Of a stretch of 64,000 bases of DNA, positions 26,801-37,093 are shown piece after piece. Numbering within the stretch: the stretch's first letter is position 1; each line of letters begins with the position of its first letter. Location: positions 9,277,001 to 9,341,000 of the forward strand of contig JAVHKY010000030.1 in the NCBI GenBank assembly GCA_035079385.1. The letters are read 5' to 3'. The position numbers and the translations under genes are program-made. The notes below the pieces were generated by a model. The model had not been told where the DNA came from and ran no database searches. It worked only from the letters and a program-made list of their open reading frames with translations. This stretch comes from Aspidiotus rigidus. Its lineage: Eukaryota > Arthropoda > Insecta > Hemiptera > Diaspididae.

Positions 26801-29800
26801 ACTTTAAATTCTCCACAGAAAAAAAATCATTTTATTTTATCCGACTCTCTTTACGAAGTGCACTTGAGAAGGTAAATAGCAATGCATTTATAGTAGTAAT
26901 TGAATGACTCTTTAGATCGTACACAGGGTAGACCGTTCAAATTAGAACTTTATACAAGTTCCAAGAAATCGTAAGAACTTTTTAATGGATGTGAAAATAC
27001 ATAGCATGTATCGTTTTTCGAAACGAACGAACATACGGTATTATGAAAAAGGAAATAAGAAAAGAAAAAAAAAAAAGATGCAACGACTGTAAAGGCTAGC
27101 TTTACGTATCTCGTTTAAAATTGGATGGCGGTAAGTGAATTTGAGTCATATTCGAAAGTTACATTCACAATGTAACGTGAAAAGGATGAAAGAATAGATG
27201 AGTGACTAATCGAATTACTGATTAACATAGGTATACAGCAAAGGCGAGGTACCTTTCGTGACATAGAGGAAATATTCTATAGTCTTACGAAGTCTCTTAA
27301 TGAAAATGATATGATTTCTACAGAGTTACGTCGATCATGCACATTTGAACGGCATTCAAACATTCTCCAAAAATGATACCATCGTATTTTTCTGCGCGCA
27401 TAAATATAAAAATCGTAAAAGCGAGATTATTGAATCAGTAATTCTCACAAATACCCATATTCAAACATTTCGTGTATGAATATTTTACGTCTGAGGAAAA
27501 ATATGTAGTAGTACGAGTATTTGTCGAATTTTTTCCTTCCATCTCTTTCGCTCTAACTTTAAGGATGGAAAGTTTTCAAGCAGAAAAGTCTCATTAAATG
27601 TGATGCGGTACGTGCGTACACGTATATAAGATGCCTAAAAATTTTTCTTCGCTTTCGTTTTTTTTTTTTTTCGAACTAAGTAATAAAAAGAAAAAACGAC
27701 TCTAGGGAGTATCGTTATGCTTTTGCGCTTTCTCCTGCAAATATCTGTGACTAAAATTGATTTTTCCAATTCGTATTTTTCGAAAATATGAGTAATGACA
27801 CCAACAAATCCGTCATTCTCTCGTGATTTTTTTCCCGCATTCATTTAGAACAACGCTGATCAGAATTTTCGTATCAATAAATAGATATTTAATTCCGAAA
27901 AATATTGCATAATTTTTATAATCTAGAAAAAAGAAAAAATCAAATAAATCATTCGTCATTCTCTCAAACAATTATCTTGTCTTCCTAGAATCAAAATTGT
28001 GTAAACAAGATTCAGATCAAATGACGAGTTATCAACCAGTGGAAATCGGTTGAAAATCAACATTTTCCATCTAAGAACTGTTTTCAACTTTTCAGGATTC
28101 AAACGAAAGCTGTTCGTTCAAAAGTATTTTTTATAGTTTTAAAGCAAGTCCTTTGACACCGTGTTTACAGTGGGATGAAAAAATACAATAATGATAAAAT
28201 CGATATTTCATTATTGATCGACTTGAATAATTTCAAGAGAAGATGAAATTTAAATCCTCAAATTTCTTGATGAAAAGGTACTATTAGAATAATGATTACG
28301 AAAATTTCAATTTTATGCTTGAATTACACGATCAAATCGAGAATTAACTGACAAATCGACAAAACGAGAAAACTCAGTTTGAAGTTGCGTTTCATAACAA
28401 AGAACGTGATGGAACAACATGACCGTGAAAAAATTAGATGAAATAAAAAAATAAAAAAGAGAAACCGAAACCATAGAGCCCGAGGAAACGCTCAAAATTT
28501 CCAATATTAATCTTCATTTCAGTCAGAAAACCCCCCCAACTGGTACCAATGTCAAATTTTCAAACGATAAAGACGGACTTGTCTGGAAAACTGCGGGAAT
28601 TAGCTCAAGCATTTTTCATTGAAATATCAATTGATAGAAGTAGAGGGAAAATGATGACATCATCAGTACGACCTAATCTTGAGAATAAAAGATTGAAACT
28701 CCAATTGAACATTACAATAAGGTATCAAAAATACGATGTTCTATTACCGTGCAGCGATATACTTCATCATATTCTTTCGCTTCAGGTTTTGTTCCTTTTG
28801 TATTTCGGAGATCAACTCCTGTTTTTCTCGTTCCAACTCCGACCTGCTTTGCTGCACAGAGGTACTCGCTAGCGTTTCCGCATTCTGGTCGCGCAACATT
28901 AATGAAATTATCTGTAAAACGTAAAATCGATGAAATCGGTCAATCTTTCAATTTTACCATTTATCTTCTTTTCGTTGTTCCGACGAATCGAGAACCAAAT
29001 CCAATGAAAAAAGAAAGGAAACTAAAGAACGGTTTTTTAAAATTTAATACGAATAATATAGCGCGTCTTCTCCTCGACACCGAGAACAGCGCGAGAAATC
29101 AGAAATCAACGTGGCCAGGGAAAATTATTTTCAATTTATACGATGAATCAAGAGTTCCCAATACTCACCTCCAAAACGTGAAAATAATATTGTTTTTCAC
29201 TCTCTGACGATGCGATGTACAAAATGAGATTCATCATACCACTCTCGTTGAGAGCCCAAATAACCTGCGAAGACAAAACCATTCCCAAAATTCAAATGAT
29301 ATAAAATTTTTTTAAAAGTTAACGAAAATGACCTGGTCATGCATATTAGCATCATTATCGGCTCTCTTTTCTTTGTTGTTATCGGTCGGAACGTGTAGAA
29401 CGTTTCTCACCAAAATTAATATTCGTACAATAATTAAACTTTTTTCTTCTCCTCTATCAGCCCAGTCCTATAAATTTTTAAAACATCTATATCGTTTATC
29501 AACGTATCATCACGAAGATGTAGCTTTTTATAAAATAAGAACCATTTTCAGTAGGGTTGATAACTTATCGCACAAAACTTTCCATAAACGCGGTTTAGAA
29601 AATGCTTGCTTGAATTCTTGTAAATGTTCGATTATTTCCATGTAGCACCGCCTTGCTAGTTTATCGACAGGTAACTCTTCATTGTACAACAATAATGCCG
29701 GTGTTGTCAAATTAACTAATAACCTAAATCAAAGTAATATAGTGGCACCATCATCTCTATCAATCTTGATTAATCGCACATTTCCAATGATATACCTCAA

Positions 29801-30151
29801 TAATAGATCTTGCAATTCTTCATCTTCGTAATGTTGAGTCAATATGGGAATTAAGTCAGTCCGTAAAATTCCGGCGGCGCCTAAATATCTTCTTATTTCA
29901 TGATGTTCGTCGTCTCGTCTCAGAAATCGTATCAATTCTCGTATGGCCTCTGTAATTATGAAGAAGAAAAAAAAAATCGAAGCGATAAATATCATGATTC
30001 ATGACTTTGAAAGAGTACTAGATTAAAAACGAATTAAGAAGACAAAAGATATACCTTTACATTCCTTATCCAAAAAATAATCATTTTCGCCTTGAACAGC
30101 ATATCCAAGCGCGTTACAGGTTGCCGTCAACTCAGCTATTCTCAAAGACAT
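11157..30151 (-). CDS. timeout: timeout / TIMELESS orthologue (replication-fork protection), 3'-incomplete
   Basis: Fifteen exons whose phases all agree: 30055-30151, 29796-29949, 29543-29723, 29333-29467, 29169-29264, 28748-28911, 25890-26004, 23957-24103, 23260-23372, 15054-15186, 14795-14949, 13297-13424, 13039-13195, 11426-11506, 11157-11263. Together they encode about 654 residues from the Met at 30151. The order of conserved blocks is that of the animal TIMELESS family: ATCNALGY near residue 10, LGAAGILRTDLIPILTQ, LVNLTTPALLLYNEELP, HSRFGGTF, FFMEFNRYYKF, MHLGLKAY, NIFYVIEYREL, MPFDAASDIPFEEQ, MPPEEEVTALQEIF. In other animals this nuclear protein pairs with Tipin and Claspin to stabilise replication forks. 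These blocks match vertebrate TIMELESS better than the Drosophila clock protein TIM, so timeout is preferred over the clock paralogue. The family's C-terminal part (about 500 residues in human) was not found. The donor of exon 3 is a weak GTTCTT. Confidence 0.95.
13039..15186 (-). CDS. timeout: timeout exons 10-13
   Basis: Exon 10 (15054-15186) has ETMHVSIFHFTQ and WSKRMHLGLKAYR. Exon 11 (14795-14949) has ELLNTLFKMYQSQDHAMKES and NIFYVIEYRELLLSLLNAF. Exon 12 (13297-13424) has EYLKDLIEANHIFMKMLEHF followed by the basic KKAKKVRKRRSK tract, a likely nuclear localisation signal. Exon 13 (13039-13195) has SMPFDAASDIPFEEQ. All splice phases fit. The intron 9-10 upstream of this block is the longest, about 8 kb. 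Confidence 0.94.
18240..18300. repeat. T-run plus (TC)n microsatellite
   Basis: A run of T is followed by about 20 uninterrupted TC dinucleotides ending in TCGCTCTCGCTC. It lies in the long timeout intron and gives rise to spurious Leu-Ser or Arg-Glu peptides in the frames that cross it. Confidence 0.95.
21535..22010 (+). mobile_element. Degenerate LINE-type reverse transcriptase fragment
   Basis: Conceptual reading gives SGVRQSCGLISMP (cf. the GVRQGCxLSP motif) near 21540. A frameshift later comes RYTDDAVLILDSVGDL (the catalytic Y-x-D-D box, here YTDD) at 21638-21685, then a stop, then YGFRLNVGKTKYMVVS and EEFKYLRCCVTESVDS near 21835-21880. These are successive blocks of a non-LTR retrotransposon reverse transcriptase. 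Frameshift and in-frame stops show it is dead. It is antisense to timeout. Confidence 0.85.
23260..26004 (-). CDS. timeout: timeout exons 7-9
   Basis: Exon 7 (25890-26004) contains HSRFGGTFVVRGVKSIS, matching the family HSRFGG block. Exon 8 (23957-24103) contains RRSPFSVRVLMKEFCIEFL. Exon 9 (23260-23372) contains DESLYFWALNFFMEFNRYYK and ends VKLI followed by two bases of a Ser codon. An alternative upstream donor in exon 9 (GAG|GTGAAG) was rejected because only the downstream donor keeps frame with exon 10 and restores the family LxSET sequence. Introns of about 1.8-2.7 kb separate these exons. Confidence 0.93.
23872..23912. repeat. Poly-A / (GA)n tract
   Basis: An A-run of about 25 is followed by GA dinucleotides, in the intron just left of timeout exon 8. 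Confidence 0.9.
25184..25364. mobile_element. Small inverted-repeat element, CAGAAA(A/C)CCTGTTTTAT ends
   Basis: The left terminus CAGAAACCCTGTTTTAT faces the right terminus ATAAAACAGGTTTTCTG about 180 bp away. The termini are near-identical to those of the element at 63070-63433 (CAGGGAACCTGTTTTATG). Both also contain a GTCGAAATTTTTCCAAGT core and a GTCCGCC/GTCCGCT segment. This is a non-coding member of one MITE family, sitting in a timeout intron. Confidence 0.75.
28748..30151 (-). CDS. timeout: timeout exons 1-6 (N-terminal TIMELESS domain)
   Basis: A compact six-exon block. Exon 1 begins MSLRIAELTATCNALGY, the expected family N-terminus, so the Met at 30151 is chosen. Exon 2 carries LIRFLRRDDEHHEIRRYLG and DLIPILTQ. 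Exon 3 carries LVNLTTPALLLYNEELP and ends LSTLLKM. Exon 4 starts DWADRGEEKS and contains ILILVRNVLHVP and the MHDQ end. Exon 5 carries VIWALNESGMMNLILYIASS and ends FHVLE. Exon 6 starts IISLMLRDQNAETLAS and ends in a Lys/Arg-rich segment with KYIAAR. These correspond in order to the human TIMELESS helical-repeat (armadillo/HEAT-like) N-terminal domain. The plus-strand frames over this block (28549-29645) are antisense shadows. Confidence 0.95.
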
Positions 30152-30720
30152 GATGGTAACTACGTTTCACTGAACATTTACGAAAAACTCTAATTTTAGA
30201 ACGTCTCACGACAAACACATTCAAAGCGAATGATTACGAACAAATTAACGATCATTATTTTCGGATAAATTCACAACTAAAACTGAACTGCGTCGCTATG
30301 CAAACTCGAACGCTTATCATGAAATTTATAAATTATGTTCATAGTTCATGATCCATCCTGATTCATCAGTCAATCATCACAATCATATGGTCTTCTTGGC
30401 GGGAATTTTTTCTCGTAATTTCAATTATTGTCTTTCACCTTTCGCGTTCCTGACCAAAGTTCGAGTTCGTGATCGTGATATCGTGATTCGTGAAGCGATT
30501 TTGGACCAGTTATCCACCAGGAGCGCTACAATTGGCAACTGGCAAAATTGCGCTTCCTACAGTCTGTACCACGAGAGTTTGGTATTATAAACGATAGGCA
30601 ACCCACGTCACTCACGCTTATTTTACGTTACGGAATGCGAATGGAATGCGGGTTCCCCGTGATTAACCAAACTCTAGGTCAAACCAATACTATCGGTAGT
30701 ATCGATAGTACTACCAATAG
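30152..30720 (-). promoter_or_regulatory. timeout 5' flank with a DRE-like TATCGATA
   Basis: The sequence upstream of the timeout Met contains TATCGATA at 30700-30707, embedded in a near-palindrome (CTATCGGTAG...CTACCAATAG). TATCGATA is the DREF-bound DNA-replication-related element known from insect replication genes, which would suit a fork-protection gene. It lies about 550 bp from the start codon, so its role depends on where transcription begins. Plus-strand frames here (30348-30874) look like chance. Confidence 0.3.
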
Positions 30721-31814
30721 TGCCCAACACTTATGTCACACGGCCGTGGATACGTCGCGTACCTACAATCATTATGATCTTGCAACTTCAGTAATCAGTG
30801 GCAATCATTATTCATTGCTGATTTCAATGCAACTCCGGTCCGTGGCGGCGTGGCCCGTGAATGTAGGTATGTAGCATACTTTGATTTCTCTCGTCCTCGT
30901 CGCAGTGTATAATAACTTTTCTCTGGCTTCATTAGCATTTAGTTTCAGTTGTGGTAGCGTACCACTAATTATTGGCTAGTTATCACTATTGTCTGCCATT
31001 ATATCAACAAATAAATATGCAAACGCGATATTACCTATTCTTCTCGAACACCCTGCTCACACACAGCTCACACACCACATTATTTTCATCAAAGTTTTCA
31101 GGGGTGAATTGCACTTTCCCTGTCAGTATTATAAAAAATATGATACAGAACAAGCCGTGAGAACTCGGACCTCGCGCTTGCACCACTTGTTGTGTAACAT
31201 ACTAAATTTTGCCACTGTTTTCATAAGCTTGGTAATATGATGATTATTAGGTACTGTGAATTAATGCTTTATTTCATCTCATCCCAGTTACAGTACAGGC
31301 TATCTGATAGGTACCGGTACCCACCTAAGATATTTAGATTGTGATTCTAACGTATTTCAAATATCGCAGTGAAATGTGGTCGACATTATTGAATTGTTTT
31401 CTCCTAGAGATAAACCCTCCTAAATTGGTTTTATCGATGTCTCGCGGGTGTCCTATCGTGTTTTTATCGTGATAACATGTACTGTATGCGAAAATAATGA
31501 TTAATAATTAGCTAGGTACCTAAGATCCGGATGATGTACATCTGTACATGTGATGATCCTGGAAGATGACCCTATGACGTGTTGGTATCAGGTAAGAATC
31601 GTATTTTCATATTGTATTAGCAAGCCAAATTATTATAATGACTTCTCGTTCTCGATTGAGATTCTGCAAGGATTAAGTATGACTTACCATGGTGTAGGGT
31701 ACGAAATTGAAAGTTACTCTACAGCTGAGAATTGGACCTTATAGGAGAATTCCTAGTTACAATGTACCTACTTGTCCCAGGAAACGTTACTTTGCGGCGA
31801 TGTAAAGTAATTAA

Positions 31815-31884
31815 AAAAGATTCAGATTGTCTCATGGCCGCGATTATCGAAAAGATTCAGATTGTCTCATGGCCGCGATTATCG
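31815..31884. repeat. Perfect 35-bp tandem duplication
   Basis: Two adjacent identical units beginning AAAAGATTCAGATTG and ending CGCGATTATCG occupy 31815-31849 and 31850-31884. No divergence between them points to a recent duplication. Confidence 0.9.
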
Positions 31885-32038
31885 GTCATTGTGAGTATCA
31901 GTGAATAGGTATCTTGGAAATGTATTCGCAGAATAGTTGCGAGCTTGAAGAGAGGTTTTGTATCGAGTATAAAATTGAACTTGTGCTGAAAGAAAATCTA
32001 ACTTTTTTTGTTATCTTTGTAACATTTAACCTTTGACT

Positions 32039-32279
32039 ATATACCTCTTATGGACTGAGCTTCGTCCATATACTGCAATGTTAAACAAGCGTGGAAATAA
32101 TATGTTTAGCGTGCGGAGAACTCTAACGTAGGCAGCGCGGTTGAGTGCGCGGAGGAGTAAGAGCTTCTACTCCCTCCGCAATCAACCGCGTCGTCTATTC
32201 CGAGTCCCCCGCATCTTATTTTCTTATCATATCTTTCCACGGGTAAACGTCGTTTTAGCTCAGTCCATAAGAGGTATAT
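32039..32279. mobile_element. Palindromic 241-bp element with 23-bp perfect terminal inverted repeats
   Basis: Positions 32039-32061 (beginning ATATACCTCTTATGG) are repeated perfectly in reverse complement at 32257-32279. A second, inner inverted repeat pairs CGCGGTTGAGTGCGCGGAGG with CCTCCGCAATCAACCGCG around 32140-32190, so most of the element can fold back on itself. It has no coding capacity and behaves like a foldback MITE. Outer flanks (TGACTAT on the left, ATAGTCA on the right a little further out) may extend the symmetry. Confidence 0.8.
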
Positions 32280-35200
32280 TCGCTTTAATAATATAGATAG
32301 TCAAAGCATTTAACCCATCTCTTCATGTTCGAGCAGTTGGATGTGCATGGTAGCTGTCGGCAATAGTAATCTTTTCATTTTTTCGCACATCTTAAATTTA
32401 ATTTTGGTAGGATACAAGGGCAAATCTGAAACTCAGATTTGGAACTTGATTGGTTCAAGTCAATTGGGGTCGTTCTCAAGTGTCCTGTCCCACAAATAAG
32501 GGATTTTCATTTCAATTAATAGAAAAATCTACCCAACATTTGGTATACTTGACTCTTAGATTATAATATAGTATAATCAGATCCCTTCCCCCTTGGGCTA
32601 TTTAAAGTTTGAATTCATGAGGCTAAAAATTATCATGATTATGTCTTCAAATTGCTTTATTTTTGGATGTGTGCTCATCTTACTCTAGAATTCTGATGTT
32701 TAGTGCTTTGTGATGATTTTGAATTTTTCCAACATTGATCTTGATCATGATTGTTTATTTTTTCTCTCTTTTGTTATCCTTGAAATATTCCATTACATTT
32801 TGAACACCGTCCACAATGAGAGATGACTTGTTATAAATTCACTCTCTCTCTCATCACAAGTTATTTTGCTCTGCTCTAAAGAGCTGTGAATATGTCTACA
32901 CCTGCGTAGAAATTTGCGTTTGAAATTTTTTAGCCTATCAAATAGGCCTAATGGTCTTTTCAGGCGATCATTTTCACATTTTTTAATTATTAGGTCGTTC
33001 CTATCGACATTATTTTTATCAAATTTTCCTTTGTTTTCAGATTTACTGATATGTTAATCTTTGTGTTCTCTAGATGGGTAAGTGATTAGAAAAACTTTTC
33101 AAATTGTAATTTATGGCGACTGCTGTCTACAAATACTCGGGATATTGATCAATTTCTTTGTGATTATGTGAACGGTATAATTTGTTCCAAAATATGGAAA
33201 CCTGTGTATTTTTATTATATTTGACAAAAAGAAAATATATATCGAAATATCTTTTTTCTCCTACTCTGGAGAAATTGTACTCTCAAAATCTCAAAATTGT
33301 TCATGTTGAAAATTTTGAAACTAAATTCGATTTCTTCTGCTGAGACTGAGGTGATATTGAATGAAGATAAGTATATAAAATAGGTGCTATAATGCAAAAA
33401 AAAAATTGAACAAATAAAATGTATCATTTCATGTTTCACGAATTCAAGTTCTATATTTCAGTTTGAAAGGTGCGGTGAAAAAATCGGAAGAGGGGAGAGA
33501 GAAAGAAAACAATTTCAAAAGGTGCGTCCATCATTTTTTTTTTCTTACTCTTTGTGGCTTCTTGTGTACACTTATTTATTTGTGATTCGCACTCCATGAA
33601 AGCATCGTTTGCATCTATTGAGATCTAGCAACTTCATGTGTTTAGGGTCAAGTTTGAGTAAATTCCAGCAGATTGCTGGCAAGTTGAGGATAAAACAAAG
33701 AGGAAATGTAAGTAATAATTGTGTATATTATTATTTTTATTTATTATTCAAGTTATTTAATCAAACTTTTGTGTACGTGAATTCTCTTTAAGCTAAAGCT
33801 TATCTTATTTTGTCAAGAAGAAGCTTGTCTTATATTGAGGATTTTTGGAAAAAACGTTCGGTGCCTGCCATTCATTCAACAAATGGAGGTTCCGAAAGGG
33901 GTGAGCGCTATTCGGAAAAACGTATAGGAACTCCGTGACCTACTTCATGTCAAAAAGTTTTGACCTTTGAGCTATAAGTGTGAGAAATAATGAAGGGCTT
34001 CGGGAGATATTTTTGGAAATGAGCTGAACTCTCCGACCTGCTTTGAGGACTTGAAAAAATTTTTAACGTTCGAGCCATACAAGTACACTCTATTGAGGGG
34101 CTGTGATTCCAAGGCGGATTGAAATGAAAAAATGTTATTCAAGAAAATGTAAGGTAACGAGTTTGTAGCTCTATTTACAAAGGGAAGATTTGGGAAAATT
34201 CTACAGTAGAGCTACATTCATCAGAAAGTGAAATTGAAAAAATTTCAGCTAATAATCGATTTTATCAATCCTAATCGATTATTGGAATTGAAATCCAAAA
34301 AAAATTTTTTTAATATAGTGTACGTAGTAGAATCATGCTCGCCTCTATTAACATATTAACATAGGTAGTTTTCTTTCTATAAACCTTGGGTAATCCAGTC
34401 CATGTTTACAAAGTTGAGCCTTTATAAAGTGATTTCTATTTATTTATTTTTCATTTTTTTAATGGGTGTAGTTTTGCAAAATATGCTAATTTTTCTTATG
34501 TTTATCAAAAATAGTAATTTACAAGGCTGTAATTAAATCCCTACAATGACTGCTATACCTATTACTTCATGTAGGTATGGTTGAATAATTTTTTAATATA
34601 TTTAGGAGTCCGTTCGAACTGCTTGAAGAATTTTTGATACATTATGATCGTAATGAACGAAATAACCAAGATTTTCCAGAAAAATTGAAATAAGACATGT
34701 AGCCTTCCCTCCCCCCCCCCCAAAAAAAAAGTGAGATTCTTTTTGAAAATCGAAAATATTCTCATTCGTTAGCTAGGCTATTTACTATGAATCTACACGC
34801 CGATTTATAATTTTTCATAATGGAATTGCTGCAATTCTTGAATCGAAGAAAGTTTACATCTCAAATGATCTCCATATTGTGTACACAAAAACTCGTATGT
34901 ATAATAAAATCAAACTTCCTCGTTTCATTAGGTCCAACAATTATGTTGAAAGAACTATAAGCATATCAGAATACCTTAAATAATCTTTTATTGTTTTGTC
35001 AATTCTCTGCACGAATACCAATTGAGACATCTTTTGGACCTACAAGTACACCTTTATGAAGAAATAAAAAGAAAGCAGAATCATGAGTAATAATTTTTTT
35101 TTTCTCTTCCTTTTTCTTGATTAGGTACCTACGCATGCTCCTGTGCAATGATAATTTCTAATTGTATTATTAAACGAAAAAGAAAATCGTTGTGTATTAT

Positions 35201-35837
35201 CTTTCATAGGTAGTTGACTAATGAAAAACTTTTTAATAATGAATATGATGCAGACCTCCGTTTTTTGGTAGAAAGTAAAAAATTTTCGTGGTGCTATTAT
35301 TCCCTTGCCATGTGGAATTTGTCATCGAACACCGATAACTTAATACTCGTATCGAGTATCGAAGACCGAAGTTTTATTTCGCGATGCAGACAAGATTCTT
35401 TTTTGGGGCGCCCCTATGCAATCGTGAAAAAAAAAGTTCTTATCGGAAAAATGTGTTGTGACGTCACTCAAGTAATATTTACATTCTCTGTTACTCGAGA
35501 TTTTATTTTTGCATAGCAATTTCCAAATTCCAGGAAGTTTTTCATCAAGATATACATTCTCTGTCTCTTGAGGTTTTATCTTTTCCTGGCAACTTTTATT
35601 TCTCGTGCAGTCTTCGTGAAGAGTGACCGAGATCTCGAACATCAATATTGATAAGATAATGTATATCGTTTGATTAATACTGTACGTGTTACATATTATT
35701 CTGTGTCACCTATAATTTTATTTTTGCATAGCATTTTTCAAATTTTTGGACAGTCTTCAAAAAAGTTTCTTCTTCTCGATACTTCCTTAATGGTACGAGA
35801 CCTACCGTATGTACAAATATCAAGTCTCTAAGATTCC

Positions 35838-35955
35838 AGATCTGAGTGGAACAAAGATGCAGATCTCTTGGTTTCCAGATCTTGACATAGAAAAAATCGA
35901 GATCTCTTGAGCTCTACATCTCAATAGGGAAAGAAGCTCTAGATCTTTTGAAAAA
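35838..35955. repeat. Degenerate AGATCT-containing array
   Basis: AGATCT recurs five times at roughly 20-35 bp spacing in related contexts (CCAGATCTGAG, GCAGATCTCTTGG, CCAGATCTTGAC, GAGATCTCTTGAG, CTAGATCTTTTG). It looks like a decayed short tandem repeat. Confidence 0.6.
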
Positions 35956-37093
35956 AATTAGAAAATGAATTTCTGTCACTTAACAGTCAATTAGAAAAAA
36001 AAACCAAGAGACCCGGATACTGAGGCGCTTGGCGACTCAGTCTTGTTCTTTAGGTTCTCGATTTTATGATGTTATTATTGAAAAGGAATCTTTCTTCCCA
36101 TCACTGCATCGTTTGCGACATTTTTCAATTTATACAGTCAGCTTTTATAGAAAGTAAAAATGGGAATCGAATAATCATAATAATATGACATTCATAAATT
36201 GGAAAGACGTTTTATTTTCTTAAATATATTTTTCGCTGAATCACATTTTGAGTACCTACTCATTTTTTTTTTTTTTTTTTTTTTTGAGATCCTATTGCAA
36301 GCTAATTGTCGAAGAATATAACTGAGTCTCGGTTAACATCTAATTATTGTAATATCAACAAAAATATAAAGAAAAAATGATAATTCTGAAATTAGGTACC
36401 TATTAATATTATCAATATTACTATTATTATTATCATCATCATCAAATTTCTGTTTCATATAAATCATTAAGGTATGTTCATTATTGATGGCTCGAGTAAC
36501 AATAAGTTAAAAGGCGAATGTTTTTTCTCCGGCTATACTAGATTTTGTTTATTACAATATTTTCTAAAAATCATGTTGCTTGGAGTTCAAGGTTTAAACT
36601 ATTCGTGATTAGGTGGGTACCTGAGGTACGTCAAAATCTTATATTTTCGGAATGGATATTGATCGCTTTCCTTATGAAAAGTACATCTTAACGATTCATA
36701 GATCGTACTCCAAATTGTTGTGCATGTTTTGTTTTGTTTTTCTTTACGGAGAAGTTAGAATTCTAAAATGGAAAGAAGTCAAGTACTATTTTCGTGTGCA
36801 AAGTTGATCACCCGGATACATTATTTGGACATGTAATAAGTATAGGTACCCTACGAATTAATATAAATTTTTGATGACATGTGTGATGAGAAGCTTGTGG
36901 GTCTTAGTTCTATGCAGGTATCAAGGCCATTTAAATCTCAGAACAGAGAACTTTATCAGGAAAAAGAATATCAAGAGTCTTTGTCAAATAAGCTCACTTC
37001 AATTCGCTTGTGGTATATAAGATCTCTCTATTATACTTTCAGAATTATTAAAACTCAATTTGAAACATATCCCCAGCGATATTTTTCCAATTA

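Larger units (their letters stand above)
30721..37093. other. Gene-poor stretch between timeout and the secreted-protein cluster
   Basis: No coding region was recognised on either strand. Contents seen: a 35-bp tandem duplication (31815-31884), a palindromic element (32039-32279), an AGATCT-rich degenerate array (35838-35955), a T-run (36262-36284), and two imperfect copies of ATTTTATTTTTGCATAGCA near 35501 and 35715. The many short frames are not supported by any motif. Confidence 0.6.

Noticed and set aside
28549..29645. Plus-strand frames of 60-152 codons
   Set aside because: They are antisense to clear timeout exons 3-6.
30348..31240. Plus-strand frames upstream of timeout
   Set aside because: No motif, leader or splice structure; probably 5' flank or UTR.
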